A stretch of DNA of 64,000 bases from Pseudomonas sp. NBRC 111124. Lineage in GTDB: Bacteria; Pseudomonadota; Gammaproteobacteria; Pseudomonadales; Pseudomonadaceae. The notes under the pieces were generated by a model, which was not told the DNA's origin, did no database searches, and worked only from the letters and a program-made list of their open reading frames with translations. The DNA lies in the NCBI RefSeq assembly GCF_001320245.1, contig NZ_BCBA01000004.1, forward strand, positions 118,913 to 182,912. Direction: 5' to 3'. Of this stretch, positions 17,501 to 25,712 are shown in pieces; position 1 is the stretch's first letter, and every line of letters starts with the position of its first letter. The translations under genes and the position numbers were made by a program.

Positions 17501-19920
17501 TCGCCTATCGGCAAAGCACCGGGGGCCTGCAGGTCGATCGCCGCGATATCGGCGAAACTGAGCTTGTGAATATTGCTGAGGGTAAGGCTGCCATCACGCC
17601 CGGCTTGCCGATCACTGACCTGGTAGCCCGTTGCCGTACGGGTAATCAGGTACTCATCGTGATTGCCGTGCAGGGTGACGAGGTTGACCCCGCCTGCGCC
17701 GTCGATGGTGGCATTGCCGCGCCCGGCCTCGATGACATCATCTGCTGGACCGCCGGTGATCTGGTCAGCACCGCCGCCAGCATGGATGATGCTGCCCGCA
17801 GCCGAAGCCTGAATACGATCGCCATTGGGGCCGGCATAGATGACGGCCTTGCCGGTACCGCCGATGAGGGTGTTACGCCCCGTGCCGCCTACCAGCACAT
17901 CGTTGCCGCCGCCACCGATCAGCAGGCTGTTACCCGCTCCGCCCTTGATGAAAACACCGCGCTGCCCGCCACTGACGATGACATCCTTGCCACGCCCGCC
18001 CTGGGCGATGGTCAGCCCGGCTTCGGCCATGTTCAGGCCGACACCCTGCTCGCCGACGATCAGTGCAATGTCACGCCCGCCGTTGCCACGGATGTTCGCC
18101 AGTTGGTCAGTGGCGCTGATCACCAGCACATCGTCACCGGCGCCGCCCACATAGGTGTTGCTGCCACCGGCGCCAACCAGCCAGCTGCCGCCTGGGGCGG
18201 CCTTGAGCACATCGTCCCCGGCCCCGCCCTGCACGGTATCCACGCCCAGCGCGGCGGCATCGAGCTCGGCCCCTTGCGGGCTGTTGCTGATATAGGAACG
18301 GCGCGAAGTCGCTCCACTGATGGAGGTTAGCAAGGTGGCGCCGTCTTGCTGCTCGGCGAGGTTACCGACGGTGTCGGCGAGGTACTTCACCGCCAGCACT
18401 TCACGCTCCACGCCGTTGGCCACGAACGCGCCGCGGGCGATGACTTCGTTGCCCTGACGCACCTCGTTCAGCGGCTGCACCTGGCGCAGGTCGATCTGCG
18501 TAATGCCGTGTTCCGGCAGTGTCTTGAGCTCACCGGCATCGGCACGGCCATCGTGATTGGCATCGACCCAAAGCTTCAGCTGTGCCAAGGCTGCATCATC
18601 GGCCGTCATCAAGCCATCGGCATTGGCATCGATGCTGGCCAGCGCGGCGAAGCCATCCGTGAACGGCGCCTCGCCCGGGGCGCCATTAGTGCCTGGCTGG
18701 CCGCCGAAGTATTCAGAGAACAGCTGACGGATGCTGACGACCTGGCCACTGCCGTCGTCGTGCACCAGCATGCCGGTCTGCCGATCGGCCCAGCCTGTGC
18801 GCCGCAGCTGGCCGCTGTTGTCGACATCGAACAGCACGGCGTCTTCGATACCGGTCATCCCTGCGCCTTGGCCGCTGAGGTCGAACAGCAGCGGATCGAC
18901 GAAGGTGTTGACCGTGGTCATGGCGGCCAGGCCGTTGAGGACGGCGGCGTTGCGCAGGCTGAAGTCGGGCTTGTCAGTACCATCCTGATAGAACTGGGCC
19001 AGGTGCTGGTTGGGGCGAACGTTGGGGTCCAGCTGCAGCTCGCCGGGGCGAATGCCACCCGTGGCCAGGCTGCCCAGCTGTGCGGAGGTGAAGTCGGTGT
19101 TGTTCAGGGTGTTGTCGGTGAAGGCGATGCTGTGGGTCAGGCGGCGGTTGACGTAGCCGGCGTTGACGTCGTTGCGGATGTCGTCCTGGCCTTGCAGGTC
19201 GCGGCGGGATTCGGTGGTTGGGGTGATTTCGATCTGGATGGGTTGGGCAGGTACGGGCTCATCGATTGGTATCACGTCGGAAATCACGCTTTGGATGCCA
19301 TTAAACATGACGGTCCCCAAACCCATTGCAATGGACGCTAATCCCTCAGGTGAGTCAATTCTCGACAACCACGATTTTGCCTGAGCGCGTAGATCAACCG
19401 GAGCCATCGCTGTAGCATACGAAACTTGCATATCAGTGCTAACTGCCAACTCTAATTCAGAGCCTGGCTTACCTGCCGCGTCCAACACCATTTTCCAATA
19501 TCCATCGCGAGCTTTTTCATGCTTCAATTCAAAAATGGTATTGAGCGTCCAAGCATCCTTCGACCGCCCCAGACCTTGAAAAACTTCAGTGTGAAAACCC
19601 CATACTTCCTCATGATTTATTTCTACGCCTATCGTCCCTTCCCTTACCTTTTTATCCAATAACCCAAGATAAGCCTCCGCCATCTTGAACCGCACCGTTT
19701 CGACATCAGCATCTTGCATGGGGCGACCAGCATCTCGCTCCGTGCGCTTCATAAAGTCAATCGCGACAACACCTGCGACTGAGTTCCCCTTTGCTACACC
19801 GTTCGCAAGAACAGCGTATCGATCACCCTTACTCGCCAGATAATCATACATATCACTTACGCCCTGAGATTCAAAGAGCTCACGAGCGCGCCTTACATCC
19901 TCAATAAGCAAACCAGTCAT
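14563..19920 (-). CDS. Giant RTX protein with subtilisin-like (S8) and P-domains, type I secretion substrate
   Basis: The 1785-residue protein lacks an N-terminal signal. Approximate layout: a unique domain (1-220), an EF-hand-like calcium segment (430-465, [12 protein letters not shown] and [12 protein letters not shown]), degenerate RTX nonapeptides (563-745), a cadherin/Ig-like region (800-905), an S8 peptidase domain (925-1260), a proprotein-convertase P-domain (1275-1395), and a second RTX region with C-terminal tail. His995 (NHATQVAG), oxyanion Asn1096 (TSGGN) and Ser1179 (GTSFAAP) are present. Where the catalytic Asp is expected there is Glu951 (IGQFEPGG). It overlaps the upstream 259-residue gene by 4 nt in an operon with exporter genes. 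Secretion through that exporter, with calcium-driven folding outside, is inferred. Its role could be protease, toxin or adhesin. Confidence 0.85.
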   Translation of the reverse strand: MTGLLIEDVRRARELFESQGVSDMYDYLASKGDRYAVLANGVAKGNSVAGVVAIDFMKRTERDAGRPMQDADVETVRFKMAEAYLGLLDKKVREGTIGVEINHEEVWGFHTEVFQGLGRSKDAWTLNTIFELKHEKARDGYWKMVLDAAGKPGSELELAVSTDMQVSYATAMAPVDLRAQAKSWLSRIDSPEGLASIAMGLGTVMFNGIQSVISDVIPIDEPVPAQPIQIEITPTTESRRDLQGQDDIRNDVNAGYVNRRLTHSIAFTDNTLNNTDFTSAQLGSLATGGIRPGELQLDPNVRPNQHLAQFYQDGTDKPDFSLRNAAVLNGLAAMTTVNTFVDPLLFDLSGQGAGMTGIEDAVLFDVDNSGQLRRTGWADRQTGMLVHDDGSGQVVSIRQLFSEYFGGQPGTNGAPGEAPFTDGFAALASIDANADGLMTADDAALAQLKLWVDANHDGRADAGELKTLPEHGITQIDLRQVQPLNEVRQGNEVIARGAFVANGVEREVLAVKYLADTVGNLAEQQDGATLLTSISGATSRRSYISNSPQGAELDAAALGVDTVQGGAGDDVLKAAPGGSWLVGAGGSNTYVGGAGDDVLVISATDQLANIRGNGGRDIALIVGEQGVGLNMAEAGLTIAQGGRGKDVIVSGGQRGVFIKGGAGNSLLIGGGGNDVLVGGTGRNTLIGGTGKAVIYAGPNGDRIQASAAGSIIHAGGGADQITGGPADDVIEAGRGNATIDGAGGVNLVTLHGNHDEYLITRTATGYQVSDRQAGRDGSLTLSNIHKLSFADIAAIDLQAPGALPIGDTLAPEQMAAFATTATALVIPAAVLLANDQLLNSTGPLRIASVADGKGATVRLNERGDVEVTPLPGHDADVAFRYDLVDAAGNASVGVTEVSSGASAPLRATVTLRHDQSPVDPLASRQWYLNEIDVQPVWRDFSGKGVRIGQFEPGGEFAVAPEIFDIQHPDLQANVDPIWLQTQRSNGTLPALASNHATQVAGVMVGGRNDQGGIGIAYEAKLGGHYLANKGDDLTNLGQMVNYDIANHSWGFKHDFAIGNVPEGRVDTSLALAFSATLAATNGRGGLGTVIVTSGGNQRERGGSAQGSLINNSRHAIEVAAVNAKADLSVLQVASAPFSSPGASLLVAAPGSHVLSSGINLEAERGAKVGSAYGTTQGTSFAAPIVSGVVALMLQANPGLGYRDVQQILALSARKVDDPATAWRDNAGLNWNGGGMRASHDYGFGLIDARAAVRLAESWAGQASKANEEQLAAGSEALAQVIAPGQASTFTLSLPAGVLVEHVEVDIHSQVGRLGDMTVTLISPGGTRSVLLDRAGKAPGSADDDQGNPRTGEFKYGFMSTHHRGERSIGEWRLEVSNASNGLPLTFDRWALRVVGSSSNANDVYYYTNDYADAVTQNAARAVLDDAVNGTAGGRNTLNAAAVSRSISIDLVSGIASIAGSALTIAPGAVHNLIGGDGDDTLIAGADGALLDGGRGYNLLKGGSGTDRYVIHKRAAGRDELEQFEGSREIVDLVGFEGKTFADLQLTQEGSAAVVDLGNRQTLRFADRTIAQLQPSNFRFLDSPIAAAGYFDGSPEGQMQLPASGTVLLSGGAEGVSLSSDASGQFVASLKGTIYSPASVAPSVFVVGQQDGVADYKNTVRGFRHGIDKIDLSQAGISRYEDLQLTKDERFQLNGFAQIHGVTVAGQGNRVKLLYLDALELAQVTADDFIFAPLPAAALPAMAPAAQPNLANLVDAMAAFAPQATSTGLLAEAATQRWESTIAVAA

Positions 19921-20696
19921 ACGCCACCTCTTTTCCTACTCTTACTGATAAAGACTTCAAGCGCCAGCTGTATCTGCGACCACTGCACCAACTTTTCCGG
20001 AAGCATGTTAGCCTTTACATACAGCTGCCCGAAAACAACAAAAGTCATCTCACAACTATAAAAATTTGGCTTTCGAGGACGCCACCGACATTCAATAAGC
20101 GAAGTAACCTCGCCCGGAGATTCACTCCAATAAATTCGTTTCCTCCCCCCTTCCCAAGACGTATCGCCGCCTTCTACCATATACAGTTCAAGCAACTCGT
20201 CGTATGTAAATTTCCGCCCTTTTACCTCATCAAGCTTGCTCAGCAAATAGTCTCGCCCACGACGCAAGTCACCCTCCTTGGCAAAGATCGGAGAAATGGC
20301 GACAAGTAATCCCTCATGCTCCAGCCCTTGCTCAAATATAAGTCGGTCCTTCGCTGGTTCTAATGTAGGCCAAGCCATCGCTAAAAAGACTGAGCGAAGA
20401 TTGGCATCGCAGCCTCTCTTGTTATTAATAAAGTCCGGATGAAATGAGCTCTTTCCTTCATATTCAGGCCAAAAAGGGAAGTACACCCTCGGAAATTCAT
20501 ATACCATTCCCGCCATTTTTCCGCAGACAATCGGACCGGGTGGAATGTAAGTGCTCGTGGTGCTCCGCTCTATACGATCAGCAATATGTGCAACGAAGAC
20601 GATCGCAGGAATTAGCAACAGCAAGCCACTAAAAATCCTCAACACCGTCCAAACGAACCTGTACAACCGAACAATTATCACCTTGGTTATTGTCAT
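19917..20696 (-). CDS. Unknown membrane-anchored protein within the type I secretion operon
   Basis: I do not recognise this 259-residue protein. One hydrophobic segment near the N-terminus (about residues 18-38, IFSGLLLLIPAIVFVAHIAD) would anchor it in the inner membrane, with a roughly 220-residue soluble part rich in aromatic and charged residues. Codon use is visibly AT-richer than in surrounding genes, as is the 5' end of the RTX gene. Its start overlaps the HlyD-like gene and its stop overlaps the RTX gene, each by 4 nt. That points to tightly coupled expression with the secreted product. A chaperone, an immunity protein or a secretion accessory are all possible; nothing in the sequence decides. 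Confidence 0.7.
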   Translation of the reverse strand: MTITKVIIVRLYRFVWTVLRIFSGLLLLIPAIVFVAHIADRIERSTTSTYIPPGPIVCGKMAGMVYEFPRVYFPFWPEYEGKSSFHPDFINNKRGCDANLRSVFLAMAWPTLEPAKDRLIFEQGLEHEGLLVAISPIFAKEGDLRRGRDYLLSKLDEVKGRKFTYDELLELYMVEGGDTSWEGGRKRIYWSESPGEVTSLIECRWRPRKPNFYSCEMTFVVFGQLYVKANMLPEKLVQWSQIQLALEVFISKSRKRGGV

Positions 20697-22111
20697 CGCT
20701 CCCCCAAGCTTTCCCCAACATGCCGCTGCAACGGACTAAGGAAATAACTAATCACCTTCCGCCTATCAATAATTAACTCCGCACGCACCGCCATGCCCGG
20801 AGCAAGCGGCACATCTGTATCTCCAACCCGCAAACTACTTAACCCCAACTGAATCCGAGCGTTATAAACCCACCCCCGCCGCTCATCTTCAACGGCATCA
20901 TTGGAAACACTCTGAACAACCCCCGGTACAACGCCATACTTTGTAAATGTGAATGTCTCCACTTTCACTTCCACCGCCTGCCCCGCCCGAACAAAGCCGA
21001 TATCCTTGTTCTCCACCTGCACTTCCACTTCAACCGGTTGATCGCTCGGCACTATCACCATCAATGTCTGCGCAGGCGTCACAACGCCGCCCTGGGTATG
21101 AATGGCCAACTGCTGCACCGTGCCGTCGACCGGGGACGTCAGTGCCCTGAGCCGGTGGCGTTGTTCGGCCTTGTACAGCTCCTGGCTCAGGGTCGCGCTC
21201 TGCCGCTCGGCCTCGGCATGGAGGTCGAGCATGGCCCGGCGCAACTGAGCGATGACGCCCTCACGGCGGTGCAGGGCCGCCAGGCGGGCAGCGCCGAGTT
21301 CTTCGATGCGTGAACGTTGAATGGCCAGTTCACGCTCCTGCTCCAGGCGGGCCTGTTCCTTTTCCAGGTAGGTGTGCTTGGCAACCGCCGATTCGCTGAA
21401 CAGTTGCTGGTAGTCCGCCGTGAGCTGGCGGGTGATCACCAGCAATTGCTGCAGCGCATCGGCACGGGCTTGAGCAGAGCGGGTCTCTGCGCCGCGCTGA
21501 GCGATTTCGGCATCGGCCTGCTGCAAGGATGTGCGCAGCTCCTGGTACTGCCCTTCCAGCCAGCGTTGTGCGGCCGCTTGCTGGTGCGCCGTGGCCTGGG
21601 GAATGCGGGGCGCCAGTGAGGCCGGCGCGGTGTTGCCATCGAGTGCTTCGAGCAAGGTAGCGGCGCGTGCCAGGTCGATCCGGGCGGCCAGCAGCTCGCT
21701 GTTGAGGCGCTTGATGTCGGCGGCGGTCAGCTGCCCTTCGAGCTCGACCAGCAGGTCGCCCTTGGCAACGGTCTGGCCGTCCACCACATGAATCGCCTGC
21801 ACCACCGCGACTTCACTGGCCTGGATTACCTTGCTCCTGCCACTGGGCACGATCCTGCCCTCGGCACTGGCGACCACATCGATTTCGCCTACGCAGGCCC
21901 ACAGCAGGGCCAAGGCTACGAGCGCTAGCAGGCTCCATTGCACACGGCGCGGCAGCGGATGTACCGGCGTTTCCTGCAGAGCCAGCGCTGCGGGCAGAAA
22001 CGCCAGCTCATCAAGCTCCCGTGGCGCCCCCTGCATGGCTGCGCGGCGCCTCCAAGCGTTGCGCCATGCCTGGCGGTAGCGCTCCAGCAGGTCGAGGATC
22101 GGCGCACTCAT
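20693..22111 (-). CDS. HlyD family type I secretion periplasmic adaptor
   Basis: At 472 residues it is close to the 478 of HlyD. There is a short cytoplasmic N-terminus, one membrane helix (about 58-78, WSLLALVALALLWACVGEID), a lipoyl-like half (SAEGRIVPSGRSKVIQASE), a long alpha-helical hairpin (about 130-310), and a C-terminal beta-barrel (about 330-440). It should link the ABC exporter to an outer-membrane TolC-like channel. No tolC gene lies in this cluster, so a channel encoded elsewhere is presumably shared. It overlaps the ABC gene by 4 nt upstream and the unknown membrane gene downstream. Confidence 0.9.
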   Translation of the reverse strand: MSAPILDLLERYRQAWRNAWRRRAAMQGAPRELDELAFLPAALALQETPVHPLPRRVQWSLLALVALALLWACVGEIDVVASAEGRIVPSGRSKVIQASEVAVVQAIHVVDGQTVAKGDLLVELEGQLTAADIKRLNSELLAARIDLARAATLLEALDGNTAPASLAPRIPQATAHQQAAAQRWLEGQYQELRTSLQQADAEIAQRGAETRSAQARADALQQLLVITRQLTADYQQLFSESAVAKHTYLEKEQARLEQERELAIQRSRIEELGAARLAALHRREGVIAQLRRAMLDLHAEAERQSATLSQELYKAEQRHRLRALTSPVDGTVQQLAIHTQGGVVTPAQTLMVIVPSDQPVEVEVQVENKDIGFVRAGQAVEVKVETFTFTKYGVVPGVVQSVSNDAVEDERRGWVYNARIQLGLSSLRVGDTDVPLAPGMAVRAELIIDRRKVISYFLSPLQRHVGESLGER

Positions 22112-24249
22112 GCTGCTGCCCCCTGCTGCAAACGATGCAGATAGGCATAGGCGCCTTGCGGGTTGCCCATCAGCTCATCGTGAGCGCCCTGCTCGATGAT
22201 CTGCCCACGTTCCATGACCAGGATGCGGTCGGCATGGCGCACGGCAGAAAGGCGGTGGGCAATGATGATGACCGTGCGCCGGGCGCAGATGCGCGCCATG
22301 TTCTGCTGGATGATCCGTTCGGACTCGTAGTCCAGGGCACTGGTGGCTTCATCCAGGATGAGGATGCGCGGGTTGCCCATCAACGCCCTTGCGATCGCGA
22401 TCCGTTGGCGCTGGCCACCCGACAGGCTGGCGCCATGCTCGCCAACCAGCGTTTCATAACCGTCTGGCAGCTCAAGGATGAATTCATGTGCGCCTGCCAG
22501 CGTGGCCGCGGCAATGACTTCCTCGAGGGGAGCCGCCGGGTTGGCCAGCGCGATGTTCTCGCGCACGGTGCGCCGGAACAGCATGTTCTCCTGCAGTACC
22601 ACGCCGATCTGCCGCCGCAGCGAGGAGACATCCGCGAGCGCCAGGTCGGCTCCATCGAGCAACACACGCCCTCGTTCTGGCGAGTACAGCCGCTGGATCA
22701 GCCGGGTCAACGTGCTTTTGCCGGAACCGGACCTACCGACGATGCCGATCACCTCGCCAGGCGCGATCTTTAGGCTGACATCTCGCAGGGTCTCGTTGCC
22801 GCCCGGACGATAACGGAAACACACCTGATCGAGTTCGACCCGCCCTTCCAGCACAGGCAACTGGGCGCCGTGGCTGACCTCGGTACGGTTGTTGAGAATG
22901 TCCCCCAGCCGCTGGATGGAAATGCCGGTCTGCTGGAAGCTGGTCCACAACTGCGCCAGGCGCATGATCGGCTGTGCCACGCGGCCGGCGAGCATGTTGA
23001 AGGCGATCAGTTCACCCACCGTGAGCGCCCCCTCGATGACCAGTCGTGCCCCTAGCCATAACGTGCCGACCGTGACCAGCTTGCCGATGAGCGCCACGCT
23101 TTCGTGGGCAATGTTGGACAGGTTCTGGGTCTTGAAGTTGGCGTCGACATAGGCCGCCAGCTGCTGGTTCCAGCGCCGCGTCACCTGCGGCTCGACGGCC
23201 ATGGTTTTGAGGGTGTCGATGCCATTGACCGCTTCGACCAGGAACGCCTGGTTCTGCGCCCCGCGTTGAAAACTCTGATCGATCCGAGCACGCAGCAAGG
23301 GGGTGACCAGCAGTGAGACCAGCAGGTAAAGCGGCAGCGAAGCAATGACCAGCAGCGTCAGCCAACCGCTGTACAGCCACATCACCACGATGAATACCGC
23401 AACGAACAACACATCCAGCAGCAAGGTAATGCTGTTGCTGGTCAGGAAACTTCGGATGTTTTCAAGTTCTCGCACACGAGCAACCGAATCGCCCACTCGC
23501 CGCGCGTGAAAGTACGCCAGTGGTAACTCGATCAGGTGCTGAAACAACTTGGCGCCCAGTTCGACATCGATACGCGAAGCGGTATGCGCCGAGACATAGG
23601 CGCGCAAAGTACTGAGCACACTTTCGAACAGCACTACGGTCAACAAGCCCAGCGCGATGACATCCAGGGTGGTAAGGCCTCGGTGGACCAGCACCTTGTC
23701 CATTACTACCTGAAAAAACAACGGTGTCAGCAATGCGAGGATCTGGATGATGAAAGAAACCAGCAGTACCTCGCCCAGCAACTTTCTATGCTTGACCACT
23801 GCCGGGATAAACCAGGTCAGGTCAAACCGTTCAAGCCCTCGAGGCAAGGGAGCGTCCGAGCGGACCAGAATCAGCTCCCCGGCCCAGCGCTGTTTCAGCT
23901 CAACCAGCGTCCAGGTTTGCGGCGCACAGACCCGCGGGTCCTGCACCAGTACTTGCTCGCCCTCCACCCGGGCGATGATGAAATAGCCACCTTGCCTGTC
24001 CGCTGCGAGGGCCGGCAGCGGCATGTGTGCCAGACGCTTCGGGTCCGTTTGCCGATGCTTGGCCTTCAGGCCAGCATGCTGGAATGCCTGCAGTATTTGA
24101 GCAATCGAGAATGGCTTGCCATCGGTGGCAAACTCATGACTCAGTTGCTCGGAAGAAACCGCTACATCGTGATACCGCGCCAGCATGACCAGGCAGGCCA
24201 GGCCGCTGTCACTCGCCGGGTGACCAGCAACTTCAGATAGATCGGACAC
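22108..24249 (-). CDS. HlyB-type type I secretion ABC exporter with C39-like domain
   Basis: The 713-residue protein (HlyB is 707) has three parts. An N-terminal peptidase-C39-like domain (1-130) carries Ser in place of the catalytic Cys (DSGLACLVML), so it is a non-cleaving, substrate-docking domain. Six membrane helices follow (about 160-430). The C-terminal ATPase has Walker A GRSGSGKST, signature LSGGQRQR and Walker B ILILDEATSALD. The start is taken as the GTG at 24249, giving M(V)SDLSEVAGHPASDSG; upstream in-frame sequence to 24351 looks non-coding and contains promoter-like repeats. It is the first gene of the operon ending in the RTX protein, its probable substrate. Confidence 0.9.
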   Translation of the reverse strand: MSDLSEVAGHPASDSGLACLVMLARYHDVAVSSEQLSHEFATDGKPFSIAQILQAFQHAGLKAKHRQTDPKRLAHMPLPALAADRQGGYFIIARVEGEQVLVQDPRVCAPQTWTLVELKQRWAGELILVRSDAPLPRGLERFDLTWFIPAVVKHRKLLGEVLLVSFIIQILALLTPLFFQVVMDKVLVHRGLTTLDVIALGLLTVVLFESVLSTLRAYVSAHTASRIDVELGAKLFQHLIELPLAYFHARRVGDSVARVRELENIRSFLTSNSITLLLDVLFVAVFIVVMWLYSGWLTLLVIASLPLYLLVSLLVTPLLRARIDQSFQRGAQNQAFLVEAVNGIDTLKTMAVEPQVTRRWNQQLAAYVDANFKTQNLSNIAHESVALIGKLVTVGTLWLGARLVIEGALTVGELIAFNMLAGRVAQPIMRLAQLWTSFQQTGISIQRLGDILNNRTEVSHGAQLPVLEGRVELDQVCFRYRPGGNETLRDVSLKIAPGEVIGIVGRSGSGKSTLTRLIQRLYSPERGRVLLDGADLALADVSSLRRQIGVVLQENMLFRRTVRENIALANPAAPLEEVIAAATLAGAHEFILELPDGYETLVGEHGASLSGGQRQRIAIARALMGNPRILILDEATSALDYESERIIQQNMARICARRTVIIIAHRLSAVRHADRILVMERGQIIEQGAHDELMGNPQGAYAYLHRLQQGAAA

Positions 24250-24311
24250 CTGTCCACCCCATGTGCTACTTGAACATGGGCAGATACTAGCGTCTGGCAA
24301 TAGAATAATAG

Positions 24312-24435
24312 TCCTACACCGATCAGACTTATCCTGTAGGAATATACGCAATTACAAATTATTGCTGTAGGAGCAATCCAAGGAGTGCGAATGTATGCGT
24401 AGGAATTTATTACCAGCCAAGTAGGAATATATGCG
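24312..24435. promoter_or_regulatory. Phased GTAGGAAT-type repeats upstream of the type I secretion operon
   Basis: In this AT-rich region GTAGGA(AT) occurs on the plus strand at 24336, 24367, 24399 and 24421. One inverted copy (TCCTAC) lies at 24312. Two copies are longer and nearly identical (GTAGGAATATACGC and GTAGGAATATATGCG). Spacings of 31, 32 and 22 nt are close to whole helical turns, so bound proteins would line up on one DNA face. The copies lie 60-190 nt upstream of the exporter gene. A possible minus-strand -10 (TATTAT) adjoins the inverted copy. The binding protein is unknown. The rest of the 24250-24572 gap shows no gene. Confidence 0.55.
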
Positions 24436-24537
24436 GAGATATTAGATTTAAGGCCGTTATTACTGCCACTCAGTTCAGTGACATGCCAGTGCCCTCGGAG
24501 CCCCACCCTACCCAGAGAGAGGCGGAGCACCAAAGAA

Positions 24538-24565
24538 AGCGATCTGCTCTGCAGAGCAGATCGCT
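24538..24565 (-). terminator. Rho-independent terminator of the RIO kinase gene
   Basis: A perfect 28-nt palindrome (AGCGATCTGCTCTG then CAGAGCAGATCGCT) begins 8 nt after the kinase stop. It is followed, on the minus strand, by TTTCTTTG. Position and T-rich tail fit an intrinsic terminator. Confidence 0.75.
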
Positions 24566-24572
24566 CAGGCCG

Positions 24573-25466
24573 TCACTGCATCCACGGCGGCGTCGGCTCT
24601 TCAGCCTTGGCCGGCCCATGCTCGGCCTCATCCCGCGCCGCACGGCGGCGGGCTTCATCACGTAGGGTGGCATCGATCTCGCGCATCACTCCGACGACAT
24701 CGGCGGCGTGGTCGTCTTCCGCGAACTGCCCGGTCAGCGGGCTGTCCGGGCGCAGCTCGCCGGCTTCGTACAACGCCCACATTTCATCGGCGTAGCGGGT
24801 GGCCTTGAGCTCCGGCGCAAAACGCCCGAAGTAATGCGCCATGTTCGCCACGTCCCGCTGCAACATGCTGAACGCGTGGTTGTTGCCCGCCGCATCCACC
24901 GCCTGTGGCAGGTCGATGATCACCGGGCCGTCAGGGCCCAGCAGCACGTTGAATTCGGACAGGTCGCCATGCACCAGGCCAGCGCAGAGCATCAGCACGA
25001 TCTGGCGGACGACGAAGGCATGGTACTCACGGGCCTCTTCGGCCTCGAGGTGCACGTCGTTAAGGCGCGGTGCGGCATCGCCGTCGGCGTCGGTCACCAG
25101 TTCCATCAACAGCACGCCGTCCTGGAAGTCGTAGGGCTTGGGCACGCGCACGCCGGCACCAGCCAGGCGGAACAGCGCCGCCACTTCGGCGTTCTGCCAG
25201 GCGTCTTCGGCTTCCTTGCGGCCGTATTTGCTGCCTTTGGCCATGGCCCGGGCCTGGCGGCTGTTGCGGACCTTGCGGCCCTCCTGGTATTCGGCGGCCT
25301 GGCGGAAGCTGCGTTTATTGGCCTCTTTGTAGACCTTGGCGCAGCGCACCTGGGCACCGCAGCGCACCACGTAGACGGCTGCTTCCTTGCCGCTCATCAA
25401 TGGCCGCAGTACTTCGTCGACCAGGCCGTCTTCGATCAGTGGTTCGATTCGTTTTGGTGTCTTCAT
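24573..25466 (-). CDS. RIO1-type serine protein kinase (PA4780-like)
   Basis: The 297-residue protein has the compact RIO kinase fold. The nucleotide-loop region is LMSGKEAAVYVVRCG, with a lysine in CAKVYK. The catalytic loop is VHGDLSEFNVLL with Asp168, and the metal-binding motif is IIDLPQAV with Asp185. Bacterial RIO kinases of this type are found across pseudomonads, and their targets are poorly known. The C-terminal tail is charged (DEARRRAARDEAEHG). It is a single gene with its own terminator, transcribed away from the Rhs gene upstream. Confidence 0.88.
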   Translation of the reverse strand: MKTPKRIEPLIEDGLVDEVLRPLMSGKEAAVYVVRCGAQVRCAKVYKEANKRSFRQAAEYQEGRKVRNSRQARAMAKGSKYGRKEAEDAWQNAEVAALFRLAGAGVRVPKPYDFQDGVLLMELVTDADGDAAPRLNDVHLEAEEAREYHAFVVRQIVLMLCAGLVHGDLSEFNVLLGPDGPVIIDLPQAVDAAGNNHAFSMLQRDVANMAHYFGRFAPELKATRYADEMWALYEAGELRPDSPLTGQFAEDDHAADVVGVMREIDATLRDEARRRAARDEAEHGPAKAEEPTPPWMQ

Positions 25467-25712
25467 CAGGCTGCGTTCGGGGTCCTGGCTGGGGTGGTGG
25501 ACATCCTCTCACAGGCTGGGGTGCGGACGTGAGTGTTTACCGTCAGATACCGTTTCTTCAGTACGGTTGAGCAACGCAGCCTAGCGCATTACGAGCCCAC
25601 ACGCTTGCACTTGGCCCTTTAGCGGCACAAAAGGAGTACACAGGACTGCATAATCTCTTTTCACCTTTGAACAACGTTTATCGAAACCCTTCCGAAAATG
25701 CACTGATATGTC

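Noticed and set aside
15835..18330. 831-codon open frame on the plus strand opposite the RTX gene
   Set aside because: It is a by-product of high GC codon bias antisense to a gene with clear domains. The translation has no recognisable domain and no ribosome site.
24250..24351. Upstream extension of the ABC exporter reading frame
   Set aside because: The extra 34 residues are not exporter-like, and the region carries promoter-like repeats. The GTG at 24249 gives a protein of HlyB length.
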